The position numbers and the translations under genes are program-made. A stretch of DNA of 64,000 nt from contig OX485806.1 of assembly GCA_950295325.1 (NCBI GenBank), positions 3,038,001 to 3,102,000 of the forward strand, given 5' to 3'. Positions 30,219 through 41,721 of the stretch are shown here, one piece after another (positions within the stretch are counted from its first letter, which is position 1; every line of letters starts with the position of its first letter). The notes beneath the pieces are model-generated. The model ran no database searches. It was not told the DNA's origin and worked only from the letters and a program-made list of their open reading frames with translations. Origin of the DNA: Polytrichum commune. Taxonomy: Eukaryota; Streptophyta; Polytrichopsida; Polytrichales; Polytrichaceae.

Positions 30219-32768
30219 CCCGGTTGGCGGCTACATGTTGGGTGATGTCATGATGTGTGATGACGGCTTACTCTTGGCGACGGCTCTCTGTCACTGTTAG
30301 TACTGATGGGCTGGCCCTCTGCATAAAAGTTTCGAGGACTTGGGCTGGCAGTCCGTGAGCACTCCAGTGGGTGGGGTCGGCCTCTGTTAGGGGGAGGGAG
30401 GGCTGACCGTTGGGGTGATGGCGCCTTTGTGCTGTACTGTGCTGTATGTGTTGTGTTGTGCTGGGGCGGATTACAGTGATGTTGGCGTTGCTCTGTAGTC
30501 TCGGGAGTTTGTGTGTTTGCTGCCGTGGTTGATTGGGGATGGCCTGAATTGCTGTGGGATCTGCATGGGAATAAGGAATGAGTGGGGTCTGTGGTGATTG
30601 TGGGTGTGTGTGAACTGCAGTGGGGGTGGGTGTGGGTGTGATCAGAGCTTACATGTCTTCGATGATTTGGTCTGTCTGCTGCTCCAGGGTCGGTGTAGCG
30701 GCTGCTGATAGTGGTGGTGGCTTGTGCAGATTGGCGTCGGGGGCGGATCAGCAATTGTCCGTCCTTGCGGGTAGCTGGTCTGGCGCGCTGGGTGAGTTGT
30801 ATGTGGTGTGGGGTGGCCTCTCTTGCGGTGTACTGGGTTGCTTCGCGGCTGGCGGGGAGGTGCGGAGTGGCGTCCTCCAGGTGCTGCTTGGCTGCTGCTG
30901 TGCGGGTGGATCTAGTGCTGCAAGTGTCGCCGTGGGGAGTGGGTGCCAGGGGGAGAGATGGGAGTATGTTTGGGGGAGCTGAGAGAGGAGTGGATACTGA
31001 GGGGAGGAGTGTGAGATTGTCTGGGGGAGCTATGAGGAGGGTGGGTGCTATGGGGAGAGATGTGAGTGTGTGTGAGAGAATTGAGAAGAGAGTGGGTACT
31101 AGGGGGAGGAGTATGATTTTTTGTGGAAGAGCCGAGAGGAGAGTGGGCGCTAGGGGGGAAGATGTGAACTTGTGTGAGAGAGCTGGGAGGGGAGTGTTGA
31201 GTGTAGCGGGGTGTACAGAAAGGGAGGTGGGTGAGCTGTAGGTGAGAGCATGTGAGATTGGGGAGAAGTGAGTGGTGTTGCTAGTGTTGTTGGCTGGGTT
31301 ATGTAGTGCGGGGTGTTTCTTAATGTGGCAATGTGTGTGCAGGGGTTTAGCGGCGGTGTTTGTTATGGCAGTTGTCTGGTGGCGGCCATTAGGAGTTACT
31401 GGGGGTGTAATCGATGTGTTTGATGTGTAGGTGTGCGCAGGGTTGGTAAGTCTGGTAGTGGGGTGCTGTGAGCAGAGGCGGTCGCAGCTGTGTGTGATTT
31501 TTTTGTTCGTGAGTCCATCGTGGGGTACATCTGGTGTGTTGTCGAGGGGGTCAGATTCATCCGGTGGCTTCGGCGGTGTGTTGAGGGGTGCGTTATGAGC
31601 TGGGGGTAATTTCTGTTGATTAGGTTGGTGAGGGTGTGGGTGTGCTGTGGGGTTTAGGGTTTAGGGTTTTGGTGGGTTTATATTTGTGTTGGGTGATTGT
31701 GTGTGGGTGAGTTCTTGGGGTATATGTGTGGGATGGGTGTGAGCGACAATGTGCGGGGTTACTGGTGGTGTTTGGTATTGCCCTGGACTGGTGGCGATTA
31801 GCGGATGTGCAGCGATCGACTTGATTGTGATGGTCATCGGGTGTGTGGCGGACGGTGGTTGTTTGGCAGCGAGGTGTGGTTGGTGATCGGCAGCGAGGTG
31901 TGGTTGGTGATGGGTGAGAGCAGGTATGTGCTGCTTCGGTGTTTTGCTTTGATATGCGGGTTTTGTGTGGGGAGGCTGGTTGGAGTAGCCTTTGTGTGGG
32001 TGATTGTGTGGAGTAACTTTGTGTAGTTGGCTGTGTGGTGTTGCTTGATGGAAGCTTTGTGTGGGTGTGTAGCCTTGAGAGAGAGTGATTGCAAAAGCTT
32101 AGGGTTTGGGGATACCTGAATGTTGTGATGGTGTCGCTTGATCTTTGGCTGGTGGTGTCTTGAGTTGTTGTTAGTCCGTAGTGTGCCTGGGTGGCGGGGT
32201 GGGAGTTCGGGGAGTGCAGTCTACAGGGGGGCCATGGTGTTTGGAGATCTGGTGGCGATGTAGTGTTGCTGGCGGTCGGCGGCTTGTTTCTCCGAAGCGG
32301 AGTCTGGAGCAAGGAGCGTCTGTCGGAGTGGTGCAGCTGGGGTCGGTGCGGCGATGGGGTAGGGTCGAGGGTTGTTGTGCTTTTTGGTGGTGTCGATGGC
32401 GGGCGCCCTGAATGTAGTGCTAAGTGTCGGCGAGGTGCAGGATCCGCATGTGTTTCTGGAGGAGGGTTATGGGTGTAGCAGTTAGGGTTAGGTTGGTAGG
32501 GCGATTCGGCCTGAGTGGTTTGTGTAGATCCAAGTGTATACAACACTGTTAGTGCAATAAAGATTATCTTCCAAAGCGCATATTTGTGTTGGCTCTTGGG
32601 TTTGATGTGGCCTAGTTGCTCCGCTTGGCATAGTTGCTTCTCTTGGTTGCTCCTCTTCGGTGTTGTGCGTCCTGCAATCGGAGTGGTGGTCTGGCACTCT
32701 CGGTGCAGCTCTCGGTGCGGCCCTCACTGTGGTTCTCGGTGCGCCATCGAGCCACCCGCTTCTCCACA
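30219..32768 (-). other. LINE 5' leader
   Basis: 2.55 kb from the 5' end (GGAGAAGCGGGTGGC on the coding strand) to ORF1. It is inside the target duplication, so it belongs to the element. Coding-strand frames of 308 codons (32546-31620) and 168 codons (30754-30248) are open but of low complexity (P, T, H, S, Q), as expected from the A+C-rich composition; I do not call them genes. It should contain the internal promoter. Telomere-like TTTAGGG repeats at 31650-31665 are too short to mean much. Confidence 0.65.
30950..31204. repeat. 51-bp minisatellite in LINE leader
   Basis: Five imperfect units starting near 30950, 31001, 31052, 31103 and 31154. Consensus: GGGGAGAGATGTGAG ... GTGAGAGAGCTGAGAGG ... 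AGTGGGTACTA. The period of 51 is a multiple of three. Repeats in LINE 5' ends often carry promoter elements; that role is inference. Confidence 0.8.
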
Positions 32769-32785
32769 ATACAATGATTGTATAA
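32769..32785. repeat. 17-bp target duplication of LINE, right
   Basis: Exact copy of 20712-20728, directly followed by the resumed satellite unit TACAAGTGCATGC. Confidence 0.92.
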
Positions 32786-33109
32786 TACAAGTGCATGCTT
32801 TTTGGTTTACGATTTTGTGTAGGCATGTGCTTGGGAAGGTTTTTAGAAAATCCTATCACATGGAACTTTCACTTTTGTCCCAATGGGGAAATTTCCCAAA
32901 ATTCCCTTTCATGTCCTGTGGTTCATAAGGCTTGAACGGGAATGTGTAAAGAGTGGGAATTTAGCTCATGTCCCTTGATTGATAATGGGAATGTTTAGTT
33001 GGACATGGGAAATTGTGTAGATGGGACATTTTGTATAAATGATGGGAATATGCTAATTGGGAGTTTTCTTAAAGGGAAATTCAAAAAATAGATATACATT
33101 CCGTAAACT

Positions 33110-33225
33110 TGGTCTAATCTATAGGTAGGCCCTTCCCACTTATAGATAAGATCTCGGGGTGTTGACGAACGGATTTAAACCTTGGACCTCACAACCCTAC
33201 TCCAACACCTTAGCCACCAACTCAT
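33110..33225 (-). mobile_element. tRNA-derived SINE candidate
   Basis: On the minus strand TGGCTAAGGTG (33216-33206) fits the Pol III A box TRGYnnAnnnG. GGTTTAAATCC (33181-33171) is one mismatch from the B box GGTTCRANNCC, 25 bp further on. The sequence between resembles a tRNA D-to-T arm region, and the tail towards 33110 is AT-rich. No cloverleaf is complete, so it is not a tRNA gene. Ends and duplication are not defined. Confidence 0.45.
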
Positions 33226-33333
33226 TACACAATACATCTGTACTTGGAGGGCTTTTAAGCACTTCATATGTAAAGCCGGCATTTACCTTGAATGCTTTTT
33301 GTTGGATGAATGAAAAACACTTGTAGGCGGTAA

Positions 33334-33359
33334 CTCTCTCTCTCTCTCTCTCTCTCTCA
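33334..33359. repeat. (CT)n microsatellite
   Basis: About 13 CT units. Confidence 0.9.
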
Positions 33360-33942
33360 CATAGGTAATACTTACGAAGGTGACTCACATCTAGATGTAG
33401 ACTAGATCTACAAGATCTCTAAAATGAAACAAAGATAGAACATTCTTTCATGGACATTTAATAATAAACATGCGATTAGTATGAGATGTTTAGCAAATCC
33501 AAATCGAAGCTATAGTCACTTTTCCAATAATTTTTGGAGCTCACAATGATACGTTATTTATTGTCAAAGTAAAAACCCTAAACTGGCGGAGATAGAGTCA
33601 AGTGTGGAGGGGCCATCATGTTTTGAAATGAAAATATTGTATTCCCATTATTGAAAATTTGAAATTGTCCCTTTGATTGAGAGGGACAATTGTGAGATGA
33701 AACAAATTCTCATATTTGATGCATCTCACTTTGGTTTGTCCCATGATGATTTCCCTCTATCATGTGACATGCAAACTCCCCATCTATAACATTGTGACCC
33801 ATGAAATTTAAGGAGTAATTTCATGTCCCATGCACTTCCCATGGAACACGGTTGGAAGTTGCTTGTGTATGTTCCAGAACAGCATGAGGAAATTCAGGCC
33901 CCCTTCATAAAGCACGTACGGGAGATTTTCGTGAATCTCTGC

Positions 33943-33949
33943 TATATAA
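33943..33949 (+). promoter_or_regulatory. TATA box of germin-like gene
   Basis: TATATAA, 186 bp before the ATG at 34135. The downstream sequence (CCACTGTGG...CATTCAACTCATCTTGCAACA) is conserved at the same place after a TATATAA upstream of the second germin-like copy (minus strand, 63613-63607), which supports a real core promoter. Confidence 0.65.
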
Positions 33950-34134
33950 CCCCACTGTGGTATCCATTCAACTCATCTTGCAACACTCCCTACTGTTGGT
34001 TCTCATGAGCCTGGGCTGCATTTGATTGCTTCGGCCGATAGCAATTTCAACCTCAGCTTGTCGATTCTGCGACACCAAGACCTCCATATCAACTGCAACT
34101 CAGATTTCAGTCTTTGAACGACATTCATTCAGCT

Positions 34135-35127
34135 ATGGGGAGTCATGTCCAGCTCAGTCGCCGTGCTTGGGCGCTGCTCTTGGCATTCTCATGCCTGCTT
34201 GCGCATGAATTGGTCCATGCCTCCGATCCGGACCCCTTGCAAGATTTCTGCGTGGCCGACTTCTCTACGAATGCGCCGCGTGTGAATGGCTTCCCTTGCA
34301 AACTGCGCTCGAATGTGACGGCCAAGGACTTCGTATTCACTAGCTTTCGAAATGGTATGGTAAACTGCCTCATTTATGAATAACTCATATTATCATCTGC
34401 TTCTAATTATCTTAATTCAAGCTGTTGAGCATTGCACTGATGCTCTACATAAATCAAGTACATGGCTCTAGCATCAACTACACAGTGGCTTAACCCGACC
34501 AATTATATTAATTCATGGACTTGATCCGTATGTCGGTAGAAGTGAGAGAGAATCTTGGAATTTCTTCAGTTACGTGGACATTTCTCTCGACTGTTCTCTG
34601 TTCTGAAATCTCCAATAGATAAACCCCTGACATGTGTTACCCATGTTGTCCATGTTCCACCAGGTACCAATACTTCCATCACAGGCACAAATTCTAATTT
34701 CAACCCTGGACTTGTGAGCGAGTTTCCAGCGCTCAACACTCAGGGCGTCTCACACGCCAGACTCGACTTTGACATTGGTGGCGTCATCCCCCTCCACACA
34801 CACCCTCTTGCAGCAGAGACGCTTTTTGTGTTGAAGGGATCGATCTACACGGGCTTCATCAGTGACGACAACGTCTTGTATGCTTCCACACTGCAGGTTG
34901 GGGACCTCACTCTCTTCCCCAAGGGAACCCAACATTTCCAGCTAAATGTTGGGAACGAAACTGCCGTCACATTTAATACTCTGACCTCACAAAACCCAGG
35001 ATTCTTCATCACGGCAAACCAAATGTTTGAGACCGGTATTCCAAGTGCAGTTCTGGAGAAATCATTCGGCATCAACGCTAAGGCAGTTAAGAGCATTCAG
35101 GGCTCTGTTCCTCGCTACTGGGGTTAG
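34135..35127 (+). CDS. Germin-like protein (two exons)
   Basis: Exon 1 34135-34354, intron 34355-34663 (GT...AG, phase 1), exon 2 34664-35127; 227 aa. A signal peptide (~residues 1-29, LLLAFSCLLAHELVHA) precedes SDPDPLQDFCVADF, the normal germin start. C of DFCVAD and C of FPCKL form the expected disulfide pair. Germin box 1 GGVIPLHTHPLAAETLFVLKG holds the metal ligands H-x-H and E; box 2 GDLTLFPKGTQHFQLN holds the third H. Such proteins are secreted, hexameric Mn-binding cupins of the wall, with oxalate oxidase or superoxide dismutase activity in some members; the activity here is not known. ATG 34135 is chosen because the signal peptide follows. Confidence 0.93.
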
Positions 35128-35313
35128 GAAGTGCTGCAAAATTGTGTGATCTCCTGTAAATCGGTGTTTGGCAGGGGAGTGCCAGAAGAATTTGATTCTC
35201 AAAGTATAGTAATGATAATAGCTAGGGATTCTAATTGGAAATTTGCCGCTGGGACAATGACATCATAGGTTGGGCTGAGGCATTCATGGAACCTCCATGG
35301 CCACATTGGGAAG

Positions 35314-35319
35314 AATAAA
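35314..35319 (+). terminator. Polyadenylation signal candidate, germin-like gene
   Basis: AATAAA, 187 bp after the stop at 35127. First canonical signal downstream. Confidence 0.45.
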
Positions 35320-37249
35320 AAGATTTCATCGCAAATGAATGTTTATTGATCATGTCATTGTTGTAATTGAGATCCCCTTAGATGCAGTGCCAAAGAGCTA
35401 CAAGATCAATCTACAGCTGTGTATATGTTCGAGAATGTTGTGTGATTTAATGTTCTTGCTACACAGATCCAGCTGCCAGCATCTGGGAAATTTCGTCTTC
35501 CTTCTGATTTCCCAGCTTGCAATGCTTCGAAACATAATTAAACGCAAAATTGGAGACCAGGGCTAGGCTTTGGTATTTACACCTCCACAACAGGTTAAGA
35601 AAAAACACTTGAAAAGTCAGTTTAGAAAGTTTGTCATGGCAATATGCAAACGAGTGCCAAATCTACTCCGCCGTATCTCTTTAAATTCATGTAGGATGGA
35701 ACTGAGCCATCTATTAGAAGAGTTTAGTACTACATCCAAAATTTCCCCTTCATCCTCCAGTCCGAATTTCAACTGTTGACTAGAGGAGATGACAACATTG
35801 AGTTGACATACAAAACCTTCCACACCATTCACAGTAACAAGATTTAAATAATCCCCACTTATACTCTAGCCCTTCCACAAATTCAACTTAGGGGAATGCT
35901 ATTGAGAGTAGGTTATAATACTCCTTTGGTAAGATGAATTCACAGAAGTGCAAACTCAATTTCATGATTTTACAAATCAATTTAGCAATAGGTTCTACTA
36001 ATTTCATTGAAATCATGAATCAAGTTCACTATATAGACAACCAATTTAACTTTAACTTTCAACCAATTTCACTACATGTTGTAAACAATTTCATGATTTG
36101 GTACCCATATACACAACTTCTCAAAACCAATTTCATGAACTATATAACTATATTTCACAAAGAATGGTACATCATGTATAAAATTCTCCTTATCGTTCCC
36201 CACAACTAGCTCTACCAAAATCGATGTCAAGGCTAGAGGCTTCTAGGTAAACACAAACAAAGAGAAACCGATAAAGAATGAGAAGGCAAAGAGTGTGAAA
36301 CGAAGAGAGGAGTTGAGAATACAAAACCATATAGTGCGAAAAGATTTATGAAATTGGTCTAAATGATTCATGAAGTTGCTGGAGGTTAAAGTCCATTATC
36401 ATAGAATTGAGGTGTGCTACATGACAAGTTGGTTTAGAAGAATCATGAACTAATTTAGAAGGTTCATGAAATTGGTAGAACACTCTGGTAACATTAGTTG
36501 GAAGGTTTCATGAACTAGCTTGGAACCTTCATGACATTGAATTGCACTTTTGTGAAGTCATCTTACCAAAGGAGTATTAGCTCACATTAATGATGGTGTA
36601 CAAGGAATCATTGTAGACATGGTCCAAGGTTGGATAAGAATTCAAAGCAATAGAAATTTTTGTAATCTCAAATGCAAACCCTATTGAATTTTCTTTCTAC
36701 ATATCCTTAGAAGCTAAGTTGTTTTGAATTTGAGATTGAGCACCACATAATTGGTATTGTTGCAATATCTTTAATGCATTGGATGATAATGGTGCTTCCA
36801 AGATTTGTTTTCATACACTGATTTTTGATTACTGTAAATATCTTCCTAGCAAACAATGGAAATCTTCATCAAATGCTTGGGGTTTCGTCCATGTAGGGAA
36901 TTTGATGTATTGGTTGTCTCTAGATCAACAAGAAGAGGAAATTGCTAATCTTTGCAATGCCATCTCTTTGACATTTGAAAGGGCAGATGAGGTGAGTTGC
37001 ATTCATGTTTGCAATTAGTTGATATCCTTTATAATGATAATTCTTTTCCATGTATTTTTCTTGAGACCAATTTTTGGTGAGCTCAAATGTGCATAATATA
37101 TGTCCCTCATAATCATCAGTTTGTGTGTAAAAATAATGAATCTTTTTTTCCCGAGAGTTGATGTGCTCCTAGATTATAGGCTCATTATAGGGGGGGTCTA
37201 TGAGTCAAAGTTTTGACCATTATGCATACATGGTTGTCAGTGTCCCAAG

Positions 37250-37385
37250 AGGATTTTGGATATAATTGGTCAAGATCCTAGTGTTTCCAAGACCAATTGG
37301 TTACATGTTGACATCTTTCATTGTTTCTTTGCTAAATTGAGGAATACTCTATAACTCCCTCTGAATTGATCAAATTGAGGTAAAT
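37250..37385 (+). repeat. Dispersed ~190-bp repeat, copy b
   Basis: Matches 10441-10626 from the GGATTTTGGATATAATTGGTCA block through TTGAGGAATACTCTA; more diverged and truncated. Confidence 0.6.
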
Positions 37386-39100
37386 TCATTTTCTTCCCTC
37401 TTAAATTATAACTACTACACCTTGAGCTTCTTGTCTTCAATGTCTACTTTTTGTAGAGATTTCAATATCATCGCTTCATTTGGGTCCACACATGACATAA
37501 ATTAGCAATGCTAGCAAATTCCCTTTCACCATTTAAACAAATGCAAGTTTCTATTAATATTGAAATCTACAAAGTGTAATTCTTGAAAGCAAAAAAAGGG
37601 TAAGATTCAATTCTCAAAAAATGTTCACTTATGCGGACACATACACACCAGGAATCCAACGCACAATTGTTGTCATCCAAAAATCATCAAGTTCATATTC
37701 TTCTCATCATCTTCATAAAGCTTGTCACATTGAATGCATTAAATTGCCCAAATGCCTCCCTCCTAAATCCAAAACTTCTATATCTTCACTTAACCAAATT
37801 CAAGATTATTCAGTTGCCCACCCACCAAAGAACCTATCCAATTTTCATTGTCTCCAAGTTTTGTAGATCCATAATTGTATCATTCTCCATGCCGCCCTCT
37901 TCGTAATCTTCCTGATATGTTCCATGTTGAGATCTTGCATCAAGGACTTGTACAAAGTGTTTCTTGACTTCTTGGACTACTTGATCATTACATAATATGC
38001 CCCAACGTATCATAAGCTTTGCATATGTGTGCAACTTTGGGAGATTATCCATGTCCCATGTATGAAATCATCAATTTCAACATTACAATGTTGCACTTTG
38101 TATTATCCCATATGTTACATGCTACATTAATTCTTTATTATCAAGCATCCATGTTAACACAACAAAACTTTGTAATATCATGTGCACTTTGGTTGCCACA
38201 TGTGTGATACTACGGAGTTTAGAGTGAATAGCTTTCCAATTAAGAAAAGTAACCATTTAAGGCCCGCTCACCTAACTCTCATGTTTGTGTTCAAGTATCT
38301 TATGATGTTTGACAACATGGCTACAAGTGGTGTGTGTTGAATTACAATGGCTTCCTTAATGAATGTATTTTCTCTATATCAAGTGTCCGTTTTGTCACAA
38401 TGAATATCTACTTAAATGCATTTAGAATGAAAGGACTCAAAATACATGAGATCTTCAAAATAATACTACATAATGTGCATTAAAGTAGTGAGCACTTAAC
38501 AAGTGAGCATATATTTATCACATTGGAGTACATGTAAAACCAAACAAATGAATTTTGAGAATCATGCAGTTCAACTTCAATACAACCCAAATAATTTTAA
38601 TTACATTAGATTATCAAAAAAATTACAATCACACTCATCAAGTCCATAATATAGCATACACTCCCACCCCATAGCCTAGAGAAACATTTCTTACAGCGAC
38701 TTGATTTGGAAATTCACGTGGTTAACAAATATATAGAGGGATCTCATTTCACAATTATGGAGAACTCTATCCTCTCTAGTAATATAAAATACTTAAGATT
38801 CCAAAATCATCTGTACTAGTGCTAAAAAGTGTAATTTTTTCTCAAATATCTTCCTACTATACATGATTAAAAAATATATACAGTGGTTCCTTAATATCTA
38901 AACAATTAGATGGTATAGGAGTTTGTCTTACTTGAAAAAAAAAATTACCAAATAATACATTGATTGATCCAAGTTGCGATACTTAATTTGTGTATTTCTC
39001 GCAATCCAAAATTGAAGTCAAAGAAATAGTTTTGTTGAAATTGGATATTTTCTATGAGCTTCCCACCAACGTGGGCATGTGGCCTTAGTGGCTCGTTCTA

Positions 39101-39292
39101 GATGAACCGGTTGAGTTTGAGAAATAATCGGTTGAAATTCAAGACTTCATGAAACTTACTGTATTGATCCATTTTAGAGTAGTTTCTGGAATAATATGCC
39201 TTTTAATAAAGAAAAGACCAAAAGATGTCAATGTGTTACCAGTTGGTCTTGAAAACACTAGGATTTTGACTGATTATGCTCAAAAATCTCCC
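39101..39292 (-). repeat. Dispersed ~190-bp repeat, copy c
   Basis: Inverted copy of 10441-10626, from GATGAACCGGTTGAGTTTGAG to GCTCAAAAATCTCCC on the plus strand. Confidence 0.65.
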
Positions 39293-39822
39293 AGACATTG
39301 GCTATGCCACATTTTCTTCTGAAGCAGCTGGTGATGTCGAGGTGTATCACATGAGAAGGTGCTTCCATTTTGAGAGATCCAAGTGTCAATTTTGCAGCTA
39401 GGTTTGGATGAGGCTTGAGCTATGGAGCTCAGAAGCAGTGTGTATTTTTGACAAGGTTTTTGCAAGTTTTTGTCATTTGACACGCAAAAACTTGCACAAA
39501 AATGAAATGCACGTCAAATGACACGCACAATTAAGATTTTGACATGTAGTGTGACTTGTGAAGAAAAAAACCACATGTCAGTTGACACTTTAGAAATTGA
39601 AATGACACATACTACTAGGCATGTGACATTGAGGTGACATTTTAGAAGAAAATGTAGGTGTCAATTGACATTCTTTTTTGTTTTTGAAAACGTCACATGA
39701 CACTTTGGATTTGAAATTGAACGTCAAATGAAATTTGTCAAACATAGACATTGCTTAGAAGGCAGGTTGCACCTTTAGTAGGTTGGATATAGTAGGTCCC
39801 ATTCCCATTTCTCGGTCGGCAA

Positions 39823-40456
39823 ACGTTGAACCTCCCCCCTACAAGCTTTTTGAGGGAATAAGATACGGGCAAGGGCAACTCCCCATAAAGAAATCGAGAT
39901 TTTTGGGACTTGGCCGAAAAATTATGCCTGTCCCGCCTTCTTATACAGTTCTTTAGACTTAATTACAGTCAATCACACTTGATTAGTTTAAATGTGTATG
40001 AATACTTTTTGAAAGTAGAAGGTATCAAATAAACTATTATAAAATAAACATACTAAAAAAAATTGGTTCCATTTTAGAATAACAAAGACCCTTTCAATGG
40101 TAAGTCACAAACATTATAACCTCAATGCTAATGAGGGTTTTGCAATATTTTTGACTTCCAAGCTTATTACATGCTTTATTGAAGGTTTCACTTCAAAAAT
40201 GAAATCCCAATCAATTGCTTTTTTACTCAATGGAAATGAACATATATATCGAATTTTCAACCTTGAAGGTGAAGTGCAGTCAATATTGGATTTGTGGATA
40301 AGTGGCCTTCAAGAATGCAAGGGCAAGGACTTTTCTGAAATCGGACGGGACGACCAGAAGTTTTCGGTCGGGTCCAGAGAATCTCGATTTCTTTCTAGGG
40401 GGTTGCCCTTGCCCGTATCTACCTCCCCAAAAAGCTCGTAGGGGGAGGTTTAACGT
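39823..40456. mobile_element. 634-bp inverted-repeat element
   Basis: Ends ACGTTGAACCTCCCCCCTAC and, inverted, ACGTTAAACCTCCCCCTACG. Homology continues inward about 125 bp (GATACGGGCAAGGGCAAC and AAGAAATCGAGATT in both arms). The centre is AT-rich without a transposase. No clear target duplication. Class unknown, MITE-like. Confidence 0.75.
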
Positions 40457-40459
40457 CCG

Positions 40460-41720
40460 CCTTTCGGCCCTCGATCATGTGCATATACCTTTCTTGACCA
40501 TATTAATAACCATGCTGTATTTAACAGACACACAGGCAGAATGAATTCAGTGAAAGTCTGGGCTAGGTAGGTTGAGAGGATGTCAAGAAACATGGGAGGA
40601 ATCGGAAATGAATACACACCATTTATGGTGTTCAGTGTCACATGCGTAATAGTGTTTCTTACCCCATTATGAGGCACAAGCTAGGTCAATTGATGGTTAA
40701 CAACTTCACCATAATTGTCACCTCATGAGTCATGACACTTGGTATTCAAGTGTGCTTACTACATCTCGCCATGAGCATGTGCAACAGTGTTACGTCGCGC
40801 ATGTCTATGTTACAAAATGGTCTACAAGTTGACTAAAGTGTACACAGATGACACTTGCCATTTGTATGCACAAAAATTTCTTCCTCTTGCATATTAAAAT
40901 ATAAACACATAACATTTGCTATTAGTATGCTTAGAAAAAATTTCCCCTTGCATATTAAAATGCAAGCTTATCATCTAACGCATCTAATGTGCCACTCTAA
41001 ATGTCACAATGTAGATGTTTTTTCACTTGAAGGAGTTACTTATGTTGATGGATGGAATCGTATTGGCAATTGGTAGGCGTGGCACTTTGAGACGTCTAGG
41101 CATCTAGTTTAGGCTCTTTGCAAATAGTGTACGTGACACTAAATGCCAAAAATGATGTAGTGATTTATAGATGAATACTATGCTTTGTTGCTTTGCTTAG
41201 TATGCTATCATTTTCTTCTGCTCCTACTACTGCAATGTAATGTTTTGCTTTCTGCATGTATAAGTGTATATATAGGTTTATTGAGTCTTCTGTTAGGAGG
41301 TATATTTTGGACTTTTGAATGGGGCTTTTAGGGGTAAGGATTTTTTTAACAAAATATACCCCTCAATATATTCAGTGCACAATTTCATTTTTTTCTAATT
41401 AACTATATGGTACCATTAAATCAAAAGACAACAAGTTATTAATAACTAAAGAGGTCCAAAAAATACTACCATGCGCCAAATTGCTCCCCATGTATCTACT
41501 CTCTGAATGCTCGTGTATACAAGAAAATATGCTAAGTGACCAACATGGGATTTATATTTGCACCCATGTTGCATGCCACTCGCAAGGTGAGACAATTTAA
41601 TAAAAACACCCCACGTTTACATGATCTTGTGGAAGCTTGAAAGAACAAAAAGGTGCCTATCCCTAAGATACCTTTCACCTCAAGCGATTGTGTGTAGATG
41701 CATGGGGCTTCATAGTCACG
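40460..41720. other. Intergenic, no gene recognised
   Basis: Short frames only; no structure found. Confidence 0.45.
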
Positions 41721-41721
41721 C

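Larger units (their letters stand above)
20729..32768 (-). mobile_element. ~12-kb LINE with two endonuclease types, Dualen-like
   Basis: A non-LTR retrotransposon on the minus strand, defined to the base by its 17-bp duplication. Joining the flanks restores the satellite unit (…TATACAATGATTGTATAATACAAGTGCATGC… as in neighbouring units). Order from 5': long G-poor leader (32768-30219), ORF1 (30218-28224), ~600-bp spacer, ORF2 (27617-20884) with APE endonuclease, RT, a long unassigned region, RNase H, a CCHC knuckle and an RLE-like segment, then a 155-nt structured 3' UTR. The coding strand is strongly A+C rich. At 12 kb it is long for a LINE. Breaks: TAA in ORF1; TAG and two frameshifts in ORF2. 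Confidence 0.9.
35330..39822. other. Intergenic, no gene recognised; repeats only
   Basis: Only short frames. A 79-codon frame at 36779-37018 (VHVGNLMYWLSLDQQEEEI) could be an exon relic but matches nothing I know. Region 35940-36540 repeats the phrase (T/A)TTTCATGAA.. many times in AT-rich DNA. Confidence 0.5.

Noticed and set aside
30711-31241. 176-codon plus-strand frame with a 17-residue repeat as a gene
   Set aside because: It is the 51-bp minisatellite read on the non-coding strand of the LINE.
31620-32546. 308-codon minus-strand frame in the LINE leader as a third LINE protein
   Set aside because: Low-complexity P/T/H/S sequence that the A+C-rich strand bias explains; no domain-like order.
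33171-33216. tRNA gene
   Set aside because: A and B boxes only; no acceptor stem or anticodon arm can be folded.
32880-33850. Large inverted repeat upstream of the germin gene
   Set aside because: Similarity consists of scattered ATGGGA/TCCCAT phrases, not a continuous match.
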